64,000 nt of DNA from Myxococcales bacterium (GCA_016793325.1 JAEUKI010000079.1:85461-149460), one strand, 5' to 3'; positions 51,277 to 60,772 are shown, counted from the first letter of the stretch. Notes: generated by a model not told the origin, from the sequence alone. Program-made: numbers and translations.

Positions 51277-51436
51277 GTCCCCCGAACGATCTCGTCGAGC
51301 ATCGCGCGCGCTGGTTGCGCAGCGCGTGCAGCGCCCAATATCAACCCCCGGCAGCGAGCGCGTCTCGCGCCATCAGCGCCGATCCCCCAAACGGTTCGTC
51401 TGCGTTGCCGCGAGCCGTGTCAGGCTCGCGCAGCGC

Positions 51437-51742
51437 TTACCAACGGCTGTTGCTGCTGTTCGAACGGGGGCGACCACCGCCGCCACCGCCCTGCGGACGC
51501 TCTTCAGCCTCGTTCACGCGGAGCGAGCGGCCGTCGACCATCGTGCCGTTCATGCCCTCGATGGCGCGACGTGCGCTGTCCGCATCCGCCATGGTCACGA
51601 ACCCGAAGCCGCGCGAGCGGCCAGTCTCGCGGTCGGTGACGACCTTGACTTCAGACACGTCGCCGAACTGAGCGAACGCGTCGACGAGCGACTGCTCGCC
51701 CGTGTGGAAGGAAAGGTTGCCAACGTAAATGCGATTTCCCAT
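51437..51742 (-). CDS. RRM-type RNA-binding protein with Gly-rich tail
   Basis: 101 residues. A single RNA recognition motif with RNP2 IYVGNL (5-10) and RNP1 RGFGFVTM (44-51), betaalphabeta-betaalphabeta order intact, then a short Gly/Arg/Ser/Asn tail (about 84-101). Size and layout match bacterial RRM proteins (Rbp family), in cyanobacteria often cold-induced. It should bind single-stranded RNA through the aromatic RNP residues. A purine-rich GAGAGAGAC precedes the ATG. It is transcribed in the same direction as ietAS but separated by about 700 bp with R2-e and the array. Confidence 0.9.
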   Translation of the reverse strand: MGNRIYVGNLSFHTGEQSLVDAFAQFGDVSEVKVVTDRETGRSRGFGFVTMADADSARRAIEGMNGTMVDGRSLRVNEAEERPQGGGGGGRPRSNSSNSRW

Positions 51743-52119
51743 GTGTCTCTCTCACTCTCGGCGCACGGACGCGCAATCGCTTGCGCATCCACGTATCCAG
51801 ATCCGTCGAAGGGCCGCAGCCTCGATGAAACGGTGCAGCGTAGTCTCGCTGCCAGCCCGTGTTCGTCGCCGGACAACCCTCCGCGGTCTCAGAAAAGAGA
51901 GAGCAGTGAAGTCGAGCAGTAACGTTCGCGAAGCCGTACCCTCGCACCAACGGAGGCCCGACGCAAGAGAAAGCGCCGAACAGCCCCGTCTCGAGCGCAA
52001 CGTCGTGCTCCGTGAATGCCATTGAGTGGCATTTCCGTGCACCGCTGCGATCCATCGCCGCACGCGAGCGATTGCTCTCGCTGTGCCGCACGTTCGCCCC
52101 GTGCTTGTCCATCGCGCAG

Positions 52120-52349
52120 CTGCTCGCGACGAAGAGCCGCTTGAATTCGTGGGCTGCCGTATCGCCCGCGACTCCGCTCGATGACCTCGCGGACCGCGTG
52201 TCGCAAGCGCCCATCGCTCATCGGGCGTGTACTTGGGTTTCGTCCGGCAACCGCGTACCAGCCAGCCCGCGTCACCTCGAGCACCCGACAAAGCGCCGCA
52301 TCGGGACGTTGGCCTTCTCCGCGTGAATGAAAGCGAACTTCACTCGCAT
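52120..52349 (-). pseudogene. IS3 orfB start, frameshifted and truncated
   Basis: From the ATG at 52349 it reads MRVKFAFIHAEKANVPMRRF and stops at once in frame. One base further the next frame continues with CRVLEVTRAGWYAVAGRNPS...VIERSRGRYGSPRI, the typical start of IS3-family transposase B (RVLxVxxxGYYxWxxR...YGxxRI). The shift lies near 52285-52297. After about residue 85 similarity is lost and no DDE motifs follow. Confidence 0.7.
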
Positions 52350-52828
52350 TTCTTCGCGAAGAAGGCCTCCGCCCTTTGTAGGATTTCGCGGTCCATCTCG
52401 AGCTGAGCGAGGGTTTTCTTGAGCTGCGCGTTCTCTCGTTCGAGCCGCGCGAGCTTCTGCTCTGCAGTCTCGTTGTCTGGGGCGACCGCCGTTGATCGGG
52501 CCGCTGTGGGCTTCTTCTTGCGCTTCATATGGTGCTGCTTCCACGAGTATTTCAGCGTGTGAACGTTCATGCCAGGCGCATCAGCAGCTTCTGCAAACGT
52601 TCGGTCGGATCGCTCGAGCATCGCGACGGCGTCACGGCGAGGGTCGGCGGTGAATTGTCTCGGGGGGGGTTCGGCATCTGGGGCTCGCGTGCCTGTCGAC
52701 GAAACCGAGGGAGGCGCAGTCGATCGAGGCGGCGACGGTGCGACGAAGCCGACGTCGTCGCGACGGGTGTGCAGGGCGCAGGCACTTGTTGCTCGTACGG
52801 CAGCGCGTCGCGCGACGAGCCATCGCAC
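52340..52828 (-). pseudogene. IS3 orfA (transposase helix-turn-helix part)
   Basis: The frame ends with ETAEQKLARLERENAQLKKT and LAQLEMDREILQRAEAFFAK, the leucine-zipper and end motif of IS3 OrfA. Before it, RQFTADPRRDAVAMLERSDRTFAEAADAPGMNVHTLKYSWK is the usual helix-turn-helix region. The first ~55 codons do not look like OrfA, so the real start was probably near the RQFTAD segment. The stop overlaps the orfB start by 10 bases as in intact IS3 elements. Possibly intact, but useless without orfB. Confidence 0.7.
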
Positions 52829-53432
52829 ATGAATTCAACCCATTGCCGCCGCTCAACGCCTGATGCGGACCGCGCTCTGCCGCCGAATCGAGGCGAATTG
52901 AGCGGGTTCTCCAACCTCCGTAGGCAGCCGAAGTTGGGCGTGAGGCGTGACCGTATCGACGCTGGGCATGCTGCCGTGTTGGTATAGCCAGCGCATTTGT
53001 GGTGCGACTCCCGCGACCCCAGAGGCAGCGGGTTCGCGTAGGGAAACGTTGTCGGTTCCAGAAACGCTGCGGCGTCGTTCACCGCTGCGTGCTCGACGAC
53101 GAGTGAAACGCGTTGCTCGCGCTCGCCGACTCCGGCGTCACGATCGACAGCGAGGTCGCGGCGCCGAGGTCCACGGTCATCGCAACAGAAACCAGACGAT
53201 CTTCAGCACCGACGCATCGAAGCCGGCGCAGTGTCGCTGCGCCTTCGAGCTCATGCGCGCGTTGGGCGCGGCTGCTTGCGCTCACGGTGGTCGTGAGTCG
53301 AGCGGCTCGCCGACGACCGTGTCGTGCTCAGCGCAGCGACGGTCGCAATGGTCCACCCTCGGGACTTCGATTTCCGGCTTCGAGCGCGCTCTTGCAGTGA
53401 TCGACTGCAATCGTGCTCGATCGTTCGTCTGC
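52829..53432. other. 600 bp without a recognisable gene
   Basis: Short open frames on both strands have no coding character and contradict each other. No copy of R1 or R2. The stretch may be decayed mobile DNA next to the IS3 relic, but nothing specific can be supported. Confidence 0.35.
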
Positions 53433-54413
53433 TCAGCCGGTGCCTTCGACGAGCGCGGCGAAGGACGACGGCGAAATGAGAGCGGACCGGAGCCCATCCT
53501 CTCGTGCAATCTCGATGTCGCCCGATGGGTGCACCCTTGCGATGGTCACCGGAGTACCGCGCCAATCGAGCCCGCTTCGAAAGTGCCGGACGCGATCACC
53601 CGCTTGATACCAGGGCTTCTTCGGCTTCTTCTTGGGTTTGGCCGGCGCTGCAAAGGCGCCCGCAGGTGTGGCTCCGATGACTGCCTTTCGCTCTGCTGGC
53701 GAAAGGAGCTTCAACACATCGCGCGCGAGGCTCTCGAGTTGGCTATGGCCTAGCAAGCGAGCGACGATCGCGAAGAACCTCGGATCTGCGCTGACCATCG
53801 GCGCTTTGGGGACATCCTGCGGCGCATGGGGTCGCGCGACGAACCCCGCGCCGATTCGCAGGATCGACGCTGCCACTTGAGGACCTGCCTCCGTTGCGAG
53901 AGCTTCAGCGCTGAAGTGCGCAGCGAAGCGCTCGGACGCTCGGTCACCGGCTCGCATGAACGCCGCGCGAATCGAGTGCGCGATCCATTCGGTTGCGTGC
54001 CCTGGCGCCCACGTTGGCGGGCGAGATGTGATGGCTTGCTCGAGTTCTGAATCGAGACGGGCGAGAGTCTCTGCGTGAGCTTGCTCGAACAGCACCTCGA
54101 GCGCGGCGCGCGCGACCTCGCTCGCGCTCGTGGCAATTTCGAGCGCGAGCGGCACTGCGAGCGGATCCGTCGCTGACCGCAGAAGCAACGTCGTCAGCAA
54201 CGTCTCTTCTGGCCGAGCGGCGGTCTGATTCGAGCGCAAGAGTCGCGCGATGATCTGGCGGCGGCCTGCAGGATCTCTCAGCGCGGGATGCACGTTCGCG
54301 ACGCGCTGAGCGATCACGGCAGCTCGTCGGATCGCGACGAACCAGTCCGCGATGGCCTCGGCTTCGACCGTGGCGAGGTCAGCGTCGCTCAGTGTGTCGA
54401 GGTCTTGCGTCAT
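53433..54413 (-). CDS. Helical protein with C-terminal SH3-like domain
   Basis: 326 residues from the ATG at 54413 (MTQDLDTLSDADLATVEAEA); the frame upstream runs into repeat R2-f and is not coding. Residues 1-260 are helical with HEAT-like pairs (LAVPLALEIATSASEVARAALEVLFEQA). After a Pro/Lys linker (PAKPKKKPKKPWYQ) a ~50-residue SH3-like barrel follows: AGDRVRHFRSGLDWRGTPVTIARVHPSGDIEIAREDG. No signal peptide. No family recognised; overall size and composition resemble other myxobacterial HEAT proteins. Confidence 0.75.
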   Translation of the reverse strand: MTQDLDTLSDADLATVEAEAIADWFVAIRRAAVIAQRVANVHPALRDPAGRRQIIARLLRSNQTAARPEETLLTTLLLRSATDPLAVPLALEIATSASEVARAALEVLFEQAHAETLARLDSELEQAITSRPPTWAPGHATEWIAHSIRAAFMRAGDRASERFAAHFSAEALATEAGPQVAASILRIGAGFVARPHAPQDVPKAPMVSADPRFFAIVARLLGHSQLESLARDVLKLLSPAERKAVIGATPAGAFAAPAKPKKKPKKPWYQAGDRVRHFRSGLDWRGTPVTIARVHPSGDIEIAREDGLRSALISPSSFAALVEGTG

Positions 54414-54579
54414 CGCGAAGAAGGTAGAATGACCCGCCGCGCATCGCCGATAAAGTTGTGCCGAATCGCCGCCTGCGCAGCGACGGCGCTCGTCATTCTC
54501 CCTTGCGCTGCTTTGCGCGCTTCGATCTTGTGACGCCGGGAGATCGCCTCGGGCGACCCGTTTCGCGAGCTCCAGAACG

Positions 54580-54752
54580 CCAACTCGGTTTCTCCTGTGA
54601 ACACAGAGACGAACTGGGTTTTCGAACATACCGTGCGGCGCGATGGACTCATCGCGGCGCGGCAGCAAAGGAGTGAGGGCGGGCACAACGCGATGACCGA
54701 TCGCGGCGCCAACAGCTGACGCGTGCTCGACCGACCGCCGTTGGACGGCCTA
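54580..54752 (+). repeat. R2-f, full but longer copy of R2
   Basis: Head GCCAACTCGGTTTCTCCTG, an extra ~25 bp, then CCGTGCGGCGCGATGG, AGGAGTGAGGGCGGGCAC, GCGATGACCGATCGCGGCGCC and the tail CCAACAGC...GCCGTTGGACGGCC. One base of the tail stem is unpaired. Confidence 0.8.
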
Positions 54753-54841
54753 GTCCCTCATCGCCACGGCCCACCAGCCGCCCCCCACCATGGGATCGTG
54801 TTGCGTCGACGAGGGTCCGATGCATCGCCGATCCCGCAGCG

Positions 54842-54853
54842 TAATCGCGATTA
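54842..54853. promoter_or_regulatory. TAATCGCGATTA palindrome
   Basis: Perfect 12 bp palindrome in the upstream region of the lipoprotein gene at 54939, about 85 bp before its start. Followed by a second TAATCGCG. It has the same outline (TAATC..GATTA) as the palindrome in R4 (TAATCCGGATTA). Could be an operator for a dimeric regulator; no regulator is assigned. Confidence 0.4.
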
Positions 54854-54938
54854 ATCGCGGGTCCATCGGCGTCGACGCGACGGATGTTCGGGCGGGTGCT
54901 CCGATCGCGTGATGGCCCCTTCGAATGGAGACCCGACG

Positions 54939-57818
54939 ATGAGCACGAGAAGACGATCGATCGCGTGCGCGCTGTGTGTCGTAGCAGCGGCCTGTGGCGG
55001 CCCTGCACCGTCACCGGACAGCTCGCGAGAGGACAGCGCGCCGCCCAGCGACGGAGGGCCGAGAGAGGACAGCGCGATCGCTCCCGACGTGCTCGACATG
55101 GACAGCGGACGCGACGACGCGAACGTGTCGCTCGACGCGATGATGGACGCGTCCACGCCGGACAGCGCGATGATGAGTGATGTCGTCGCGCCGATGTGCA
55201 GCCCGTACCCCGCGTTCGGCACGACGCGCGCGCTCGAGGTCGCGACGATGGCGGGCGCGGTGAACATCGCGGACGTGGCGCTCACGCCAACCGGCGCTCC
55301 GATGGTGCTCTACCAGCGCTCGGACGGTCGATTGACGGTCGCCGCGTTGTGGAACGGCCAGTGGACAGACATGCCGCTGCTCGCCAGCCGCGCCGCGGCG
55401 ATGGCCATCGATCTGCAAGGAAATCCCCAAGTGATTCTCCTCTCGTCCGACGGCGCCGTCCTGCGCTACGCGCGATGGAACGGCTTCGCGTGGCGCTACA
55501 CCATCCTCGACCGGGGCGCGTTCGATGGACTTCACATCGCCGTCGATGCGATGAACCGCGTTCATCTCGCGTGGTGGGACCTGACCACTGGGGGCGGCGT
55601 GCAGTACGCCCGCGCAGAGAGCGGCCGAGTGGGTGCGATCGATCGCGTTCGCCCCAGCGGCTCTGCAAACTCGCTCTCGCTCGCGGTCGCGCACGACGGC
55701 ACTCCGCACCTCGCGTGGTACGAAGGCGGCGTGACCACGACGGGCGCGCCCGTGGTGCACTCGGCGCGCGGCGCAGCGGGTTGGGTCTCCGACACGGCCG
55801 TGCCTGCAGCGATGGGCTCGACGGCGGCCCTCGGCTCGGTGCAGATGGCGATCGACTCCGCGGGTCGACCGGTGCTCTACGTGCCCCGCACTGGCGACTC
55901 GATCCTCGCGCGCTTCGACGGGGCGCGCTGGAACAACAGCGTCATCTCGCCCGCCGCGTCCGTGTCCCGCGCGCTCGTCGCGCTGCGGCTCGACAGCTGC
56001 GATCGCGCGCACCTCGTCGCAGCGAAGTCCGCCGACGTGGTCCCTGGCGTTCCGCGCATCATTCGCTATCTGCGCGAGACGAGCGTCGGCAGCGGCGCGT
56101 TCGAGCAGACGACGCTGCTCGAAGGCGGTACGGGCACCGCAGCGGCGCACGGCAACGCGCTGTCCTTCGAGCTCGGGCGCGACGGGCTTCCGCGCACGGC
56201 ATCGGTCTCGCTCGCGGGCGTCGTCACGCACACGACGTACGACACGGCAGACGCCCCGGCAGCCACGATCACGCCGATCGTGGCAGCAACGGGCGGCACG
56301 GTACGGAGCCCGGACGGCTCGGCGACGCTCACGATTCCAGCACGCGCGTTGGCGGCGGACACCACGATCAGCGTGGGCGTTCCGCTGTTCGCGTCGCTGC
56401 CGATGGACATCCAAGCGAGCCGTCCGCTCTCGCCGGTGTACTCGCTCTCGCCGAACGGAACGACCTTCGCGACGCCGGCGACGCTGACAGCGATCGTTCC
56501 CGCGGAGGCGCTCTGGTCGAGCGCGACTGCTGACGGCATCGCCTTCGCGGAGACCCAGCTTCGAAGCGCGTCAGGAGTCATCGAGACCGCGGCCCTGCGG
56601 TCGAAGTTCGAGGACGGCGTATGGACTGACGAGATGAGCGTCGCGCACTTCTCTGAAGTCTGGTCGCACATCGGAGGGAGGTCCCGTGGCGTCTATGTGC
56701 TGTTCGAGAACAGCCTCGAGGGCGTCGAGGACCTTCCCGTGGGCCGCACGTTCACCGTCGACGTGACCGCACGAAATCGCAGTAGCACACCCTATGCTTT
56801 GGACCTGATCGGCACGGACGAAAACGCACCGGAGCTCTCGATGGCTGACAGCATGGTGAGCGGTGCGTACTCGTCTCGAGAGCAGCGTCGCGTGTCGCTC
56901 GCCGTTGGAGCATCCGTCCATCTGCGAGCTTCAGTGCGGTGCGATGCTGTCACGCCAACCGCCGTGTCCGTTGGCACATACGCCTACACAGCGGATGCCA
57001 CCGGCCCATTGGGAGAGGGCAGGTCCTCGTCGACGAGGGTGCGGTGCATCGCGGCTCCGAACTGCGATGCGTCCGATCCAGTCCTCGGCGACGCCTCCGC
57101 GCTCAGCGTCGCGGCGTTTGGAGACAACCGCGCGTGCAACGCCGCCCGCGTCTCGAACGTCGTCGACACGGTGACCGAGCACCCCGAGTCGACGCCGACG
57201 ATCTCGATTTCCCGCGACTACGGCGCCCGTGACGACGCGCACTTCGACGCGCTCGGCGCGACGTTCGTCGACCTCGACGCGGCTGGCGCTGCACGGCTCG
57301 ACAGTGCGCTCTCGTGCGGAACCTCGGGTCCCACCACCACGCTCTGCTCCGCGGGCGCGACGCCGCTGCAGCCCGGCCGATACTTCGTCGGCGTCGCCGT
57401 GATGAAGGCCCCCGTCGTACCCAACCAGGACTCGGACTACCTGATGACCTTCATGCTCGAGCGCGACGGAGCCGCGGGAAACAACTGGCAAGGCACCACA
57501 GCGCGACCGTTCAATTTCGAGACGGGCTCGGACACGTGGATCAGTTGGAGCCACACGCGCACCGCGCCACCTGCGCTGCGCGTACGCACCGTCACCGGCG
57601 CGACGACGTCCGCGGTTCTCTCGAGCGTCGCGCGCATCGCCCTGCGCGGTAACGCGTTTCTCATCGTGACGCTCGCCTCGGAGATCGCGAGCGCCACGCC
57701 GACGTTCGGCGCGTACGCGTTTCGGGGCCGAGACTTCGGCAGCGGCGTCAATCGCGACGGGAGCTACGACACCGAACCGCCGCTCGCCACGCCACGCGTC
57801 TTGCTGCCGGTCCGCTGA
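54939..57818 (+). CDS. Large lipoprotein with propeller-like and ZU5-like domains
   Basis: 959 residues from the ATG at 54939. Lipobox VAAAC (Cys 19), Asp/Ser-rich linker (20-85). Residues 90-430 contain short repeats of the type GxPMVLYQRSDGRLTVAALWNGQW, NPQVILLSSDGAVLRYARWNGFAW, MNRVHLAWWDLTTGGGVQYARAES, TPHLAWYEGG, which look like a beta-propeller. About 445-515, ATGGTVRSPDGSATLTIPARAL is the signature of a ZU5-like domain. The C-terminal ~400 residues are beta-rich and Cys-containing. Predicted to be surface exposed. No enzymatic motif seen. Confidence 0.8.
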   Translation: MSTRRRSIACALCVVAAACGGPAPSPDSSREDSAPPSDGGPREDSAIAPDVLDMDSGRDDANVSLDAMMDASTPDSAMMSDVVAPMCSPYPAFGTTRALEVATMAGAVNIADVALTPTGAPMVLYQRSDGRLTVAALWNGQWTDMPLLASRAAAMAIDLQGNPQVILLSSDGAVLRYARWNGFAWRYTILDRGAFDGLHIAVDAMNRVHLAWWDLTTGGGVQYARAESGRVGAIDRVRPSGSANSLSLAVAHDGTPHLAWYEGGVTTTGAPVVHSARGAAGWVSDTAVPAAMGSTAALGSVQMAIDSAGRPVLYVPRTGDSILARFDGARWNNSVISPAASVSRALVALRLDSCDRAHLVAAKSADVVPGVPRIIRYLRETSVGSGAFEQTTLLEGGTGTAAAHGNALSFELGRDGLPRTASVSLAGVVTHTTYDTADAPAATITPIVAATGGTVRSPDGSATLTIPARALAADTTISVGVPLFASLPMDIQASRPLSPVYSLSPNGTTFATPATLTAIVPAEALWSSATADGIAFAETQLRSASGVIETAALRSKFEDGVWTDEMSVAHFSEVWSHIGGRSRGVYVLFENSLEGVEDLPVGRTFTVDVTARNRSSTPYALDLIGTDENAPELSMADSMVSGAYSSREQRRVSLAVGASVHLRASVRCDAVTPTAVSVGTYAYTADATGPLGEGRSSSTRVRCIAAPNCDASDPVLGDASALSVAAFGDNRACNAARVSNVVDTVTEHPESTPTISISRDYGARDDAHFDALGATFVDLDAAGAARLDSALSCGTSGPTTTLCSAGATPLQPGRYFVGVAVMKAPVVPNQDSDYLMTFMLERDGAAGNNWQGTTARPFNFETGSDTWISWSHTRTAPPALRVRTVTGATTSAVLSSVARIALRGNAFLIVTLASEIASATPTFGAYAFRGRDFGSGVNRDGSYDTEPPLATPRVLLPVR

Positions 57819-57933
57819 GCCCATGCGCCGACCGCGACCGCGACAACCACGCTCGCAGCGTGCGACGCCCAACGAAGCAGCAACCCGGGCTCGTCCGTGG
57901 CCGGGCGCGCTCCGTGGTACTTCTTCGAAACCC

Positions 57934-58443
57934 ATGCGTCGCACGCTGTGCTTGCTCTTCGCGCTCGGCGGATGTCCCTCGCGCGGCGAACGCGTCGACG
58001 CACCATCGCCGCGACACGTGCCCACGACAGTCGTCGCGGACTCGGGCTCTTTTGCGAGCGCGAGCGACGCTGCGCCGGTGCCCGCGCGCCCTCCTCCCGT
58101 GGTGAACTGCTCGGGCACTGCGCAGAGAGTGTTCGGCGCGGAGTGCTGGTTCGAAGGGAGTTCGTGCGACGGGCACGGAGGACCACTGGAGCTCCCTTCG
58201 TCGCTGCAGGGGACCGTCGTGCGAGCGGGCGCGGCGCACGGGGGGTGCACATTCACCACGTTCGCGCTCGTGTACGAGCGGGGAACGTCGCCGTTGCGCC
58301 TGCGGGTGTGCGGCGTCACTCCCCCAGGAATCGAGTGTCCCGCGATCGCCGACGACCGAGCGAGCTGGGACATCGCGCCGTTGTTGCGCGAAAACCACGC
58401 CACGCGCGCAGTGCTCGTCGCGCCGCGGAGAGCCCGTCGCTGA
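57934..58443 (+). CDS. Small lipoprotein
   Basis: 169 residues from the ATG at 57934 (MRRTLCLLFALGGC, lipobox Cys 14). A Pro/Ala/Ser-rich linker is followed by a Cys-containing beta domain (NCSGTAQRVFGAECWFEGSSCDGHGGPLELPSSLQGTVVRAG...CTFTTFALVYERG). At least four Cys could form disulfides. It begins about 115 bp after the large lipoprotein gene on the same strand and may be co-transcribed. No family recognised. Confidence 0.7.
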   Translation: MRRTLCLLFALGGCPSRGERVDAPSPRHVPTTVVADSGSFASASDAAPVPARPPPVVNCSGTAQRVFGAECWFEGSSCDGHGGPLELPSSLQGTVVRAGAAHGGCTFTTFALVYERGTSPLRLRVCGVTPPGIECPAIADDRASWDIAPLLRENHATRAVLVAPRRARR

Positions 58444-58562
58444 GAGCCTGCCATCGAGGCACCGAGGGTCTGCGCGCCGAGCGGAGAGAGCTGGCGCCCG
58501 CTCGCAGTCGTGAGCAGCCATGGCGTCGAGCCAATCGAGCGCTGCAGCGGGCCCGTGTCCAT

Positions 58563-58603
58563 CGGCGCGTTCACCGCTGTTTTTACAGGCGAGACTGAGT
58601 TGG
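58563..58603 (-). repeat. Inverted R2 head fragment
   Basis: On the minus strand it reads GCCAACTCAGTCTCGCCTGT and continues TAAAAACAGCGGTGAAC, matching the R2 head seen at 54580 (GCCAACTCGGTTTCTCCTGTGAACAC). It is the only R2 piece found in the minus orientation. Confidence 0.55.
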
Positions 58604-58687
58604 CGGCCGTTGCGCGAATCGAGGCCAGCGAGGCGGTCAGCGTCTCGCAGCCAAGCGATCTTGTGGATGGGTACGAGATCCGCTTCT

Positions 58688-58788
58688 TCCTACTGCGGCT
58701 CCGCCTTCCGTTGGCTACACGCGGGCTAAGTTTCTCGGGATGTTTCCCAGGAGTGAGCTCACTGCGTGTAGTCCTTCCAACGGGGCGT
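58688..58788. repeat. R3-B, pair with 37157-37248
   Basis: CTCCGCCTTCCGTTGGCTACACG, GTTTCCCAGGAGTGAGC and CTGCGTGTAGTCCTTCCAACGGGGCGTCGC keep the order and spacing of R3-A. It directly precedes R2-g. Confidence 0.5.
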
Positions 58789-58802
58789 CGCTCGAGAGCG
58801 GG

Positions 58803-58945
58803 CCAACACGTTTCGCCTGCGAAACGAGAGGCGAACGCACGGTGCGGCGCGGTACCAAAGGTGTGAGGGCGGCGCCAACGCGATGACCGATCGAGGCGCC
58901 AACGGATGACGCGTGCTCGACCGACCGCCGTTGGATGGCCGATTC
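58803..58945 (+). repeat. R2-g, full copy of repeat R2
   Basis: GCCAACACGTTTCGCCTGCG head, GAACGCACGGTGCGGCGCGG, GTGAGGGCGGCGCCAACGC, GATGACCGATCGAGGCGCC and the tail CCAACGGATG...GCCGTTGGATGGCCG. One of the most regular copies. Confidence 0.85.
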
Positions 58946-59101
58946 GCCCACAGCAACGTCGTCGCGGAACCCAGCGACGAACGGCATGCGTGACGGCACC
59001 GGGCGCACGGGGACGGTGTTCGATCATTCGATACGTCAGCGGCACTGCTTGTCTGGTGACTACTTCGACGAGTGAACATCGGCCGCGCGTGGTGACCGCA
59101 G

Positions 59102-60772
59102 CTACGGCGCGATGACCGTGACGAACCCGTCCGGCGCTGGCGCGCGCCCGGTGAGCGATCCGCTGCCCAAATCGAGCGTGCTCGAGAACCGGCCTCCCAC
59201 CACCACGAGGGGCCGCCCCATCGCGCCGCGCATCGGCGAGAGCGCGACGCCCAACGCCGCCGACGCGCCCGCCGCTGCGTTGCTCGCGGTCCACTGAACG
59301 TCGCCCGCGCCGTCCAAGCCCGCAACGAACGCAGCGCCGTTGGTGCCGCACGCGAGCATCGTCGCGCCGAGGGTGGTCGTGCCGTCGCACAGCCCCGCGA
59401 CGATCGTCGCGTCGCCGTCCGCCGCGAGGTCGAGCGCGAAGTCCCCTGCAGAGCCAGCGCCGCTGATCGTTCGAACGCGCGTGGTCGACGACGTGTCGCC
59501 GTCGAGCCAGAGCACGAAGCCGTCCGTTCCTCTCGCGGCGCTCGGACCGGTGCCGAAATCCACGGAGTTCGAGAACGAGCCGCCCACCGCGACGACGTTG
59601 GACGCGCTCGTCGCGATGGTCGCCGCCGTGTCCGTCCCCGTCGAACCAAAGGACCGAAGCCACTGCGCTGTGCCGTCGCTTCGCAGTCGCGCGACGAACG
59701 CGTCAACGCCCCCACGCGACGTCGTGGTGCGCCCGCCGAGCGTCACGCTGCCTTCGAACTCGCCGGCCACATCGGTTTGAACGACGCCGCCCACGTTGCG
59801 AATCGCCACTTCGTTGACGCGCTGATCGCTCGCGCCCGACGCGATCGCCACCGACGCGAACGAGCCGAGGTTGGTGTAGCGCGCCACGAAGCCGTCGACG
59901 CCAGTCGGGATGACAGGGCCCGTTCCGAAGTCGACCGACCCCGCGAACGAGCCCGACACATACACGCTGTTGGCTGCGTCGATCGCGACGCCCGTCGCGC
60001 GCTCTTCGCCCACCCCGCCGATGCGCCACATCCAGCGCAGCGCCCCGTCGCGCGAGTACGACGCCACGAACGCGTCGCTCGACGAGGCCGCGGTGGACCA
60101 GCCCGAGAGCCCCGCTCCACCGTAGAAGCCCACGACGAACACGTTGCCGGCGCTGTCGAAGGCGACGTTCTGCGCAGAGCTCACCGCCGCCGTGCTCGCC
60201 AGCGTCCAGCGAACGCCGCCTCCGTGCGTGAGCGCGACGACGAAGAGCCCCGTCCCCGCCGTGGTCACAGAGCCCGCGCCGAAATCCACGGTCCCAGAGA
60301 AGTCCCCGACCGCGTACACGCCGTCCGCGTTCGCCGCGACGCGACGCACCACCTCGAAGCCTGTCCCCGAGAAGCCGCGAGCGAAGGTCGTCGCGACCGG
60401 CGCAGCGTCCGGCAGCGCGTCGGGCATCGCGTCGGGCTGCGAATCCGGCTGCGAATCCACAGCAACATCGGGCCGCGAATCCGGCTGCGAATCCACAGCA
60501 ACATCGGGCTGCGAATCCGGCTGCGAATCGAGCGTCGAGTCCATCGGGCCGTCTGGCTGCGCGTCGATCGCCGCGTCCTGCGCACCGTCGGGAAGCGCGT
60601 CGAGCGACGCGTCCGCGCGCGTGACGTCGACGATGTCCGGGCCATCGTCGGCGCGCGCTGCGTCGTCCATCGCGTCGGGCGCGCTCGCGTCGGGCGTCGG
60701 AATAGGTTGCGAGCACGCGCTGAGCAGCGAGAGCGACAGGATCAACGCAGGGTGAGTCGAAGGCTTGTGCAT
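59102..60772 (-). CDS. SBBP-like beta-propeller lipoprotein
   Basis: 556 residues from the ATG at 60772. Lipobox LSAC (Cys 20). A long acidic linker (about 24-120) built of QPDSQPDVAVDS repeats. The C-terminal ~420 residues carry regularly spaced SBBP-type repeats: GVYAVGDFSGTVDFGAG, GNVFVVGFYGGAGLSG, NSVYVSGSFAGSVDFGTG, FVARLRSDGTAQWLRSFG, NVVAVGGSFSNSVDFGTG. They alternate with DxFVxxxxxDGxxxW strands, as in seven-bladed propellers of exported myxobacterial proteins. Surface location predicted; the ligand is unknown. Confidence 0.85.
   Translation of the reverse strand: MHKPSTHPALILSLSLLSACSQPIPTPDASAPDAMDDAARADDGPDIVDVTRADASLDALPDGAQDAAIDAQPDGPMDSTLDSQPDSQPDVAVDSQPDSRPDVAVDSQPDSQPDAMPDALPDAAPVATTFARGFSGTGFEVVRRVAANADGVYAVGDFSGTVDFGAGSVTTAGTGLFVVALTHGGGVRWTLASTAAVSSAQNVAFDSAGNVFVVGFYGGAGLSGWSTAASSSDAFVASYSRDGALRWMWRIGGVGEERATGVAIDAANSVYVSGSFAGSVDFGTGPVIPTGVDGFVARYTNLGSFASVAIASGASDQRVNEVAIRNVGGVVQTDVAGEFEGSVTLGGRTTTSRGGVDAFVARLRSDGTAQWLRSFGSTGTDTAATIATSASNVVAVGGSFSNSVDFGTGPSAARGTDGFVLWLDGDTSSTTRVRTISGAGSAGDFALDLAADGDATIVAGLCDGTTTLGATMLACGTNGAAFVAGLDGAGDVQWTASNAAAGASAALGVALSPMRGAMGRPLVVVGGRFSSTLDLGSGSLTGRAPAPDGFVTVIAP
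60439..60532 (-). repeat. 36 bp coding tandem repeat
   Basis: Units GCGAATCCGGCTGCGAATCC with following bases start at 60439, 60475 and 60511 (period 36 bp, almost identical) and encode the 12-residue QPDSQPDVAVDS repeats of the lipoprotein linker on the minus strand. Third positions agree, so expansion is recent. Confidence 0.8.

Larger units (their letters stand above)
51900..52828 (-). mobile_element. IS3-family insertion sequence remnant
   Basis: Contains an orfA (HTH and leucine-zipper part) and the beginning of a frameshifted orfB; the DDE catalytic region of orfB is not recognisable. Terminal inverted repeats were not identified, so the limits are approximate. An inactive relic next to the defence-like genes. 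Confidence 0.7.
58444..59101. other. 660 bp intergenic made of repeat pieces
   Basis: No gene. In order it holds an inverted R2 head (58563-58603), R3-B (58688-58788) and the full R2-g (58803-58945). The remainder (58444-58560 and 58946-59101) shows nothing recognisable. Confidence 0.6.

Noticed and set aside
52567..53082. 172-codon minus frame beyond the IS3 orfA
   Set aside because: No similarity to transposase parts or other families that I can recognise; probably non-coding.
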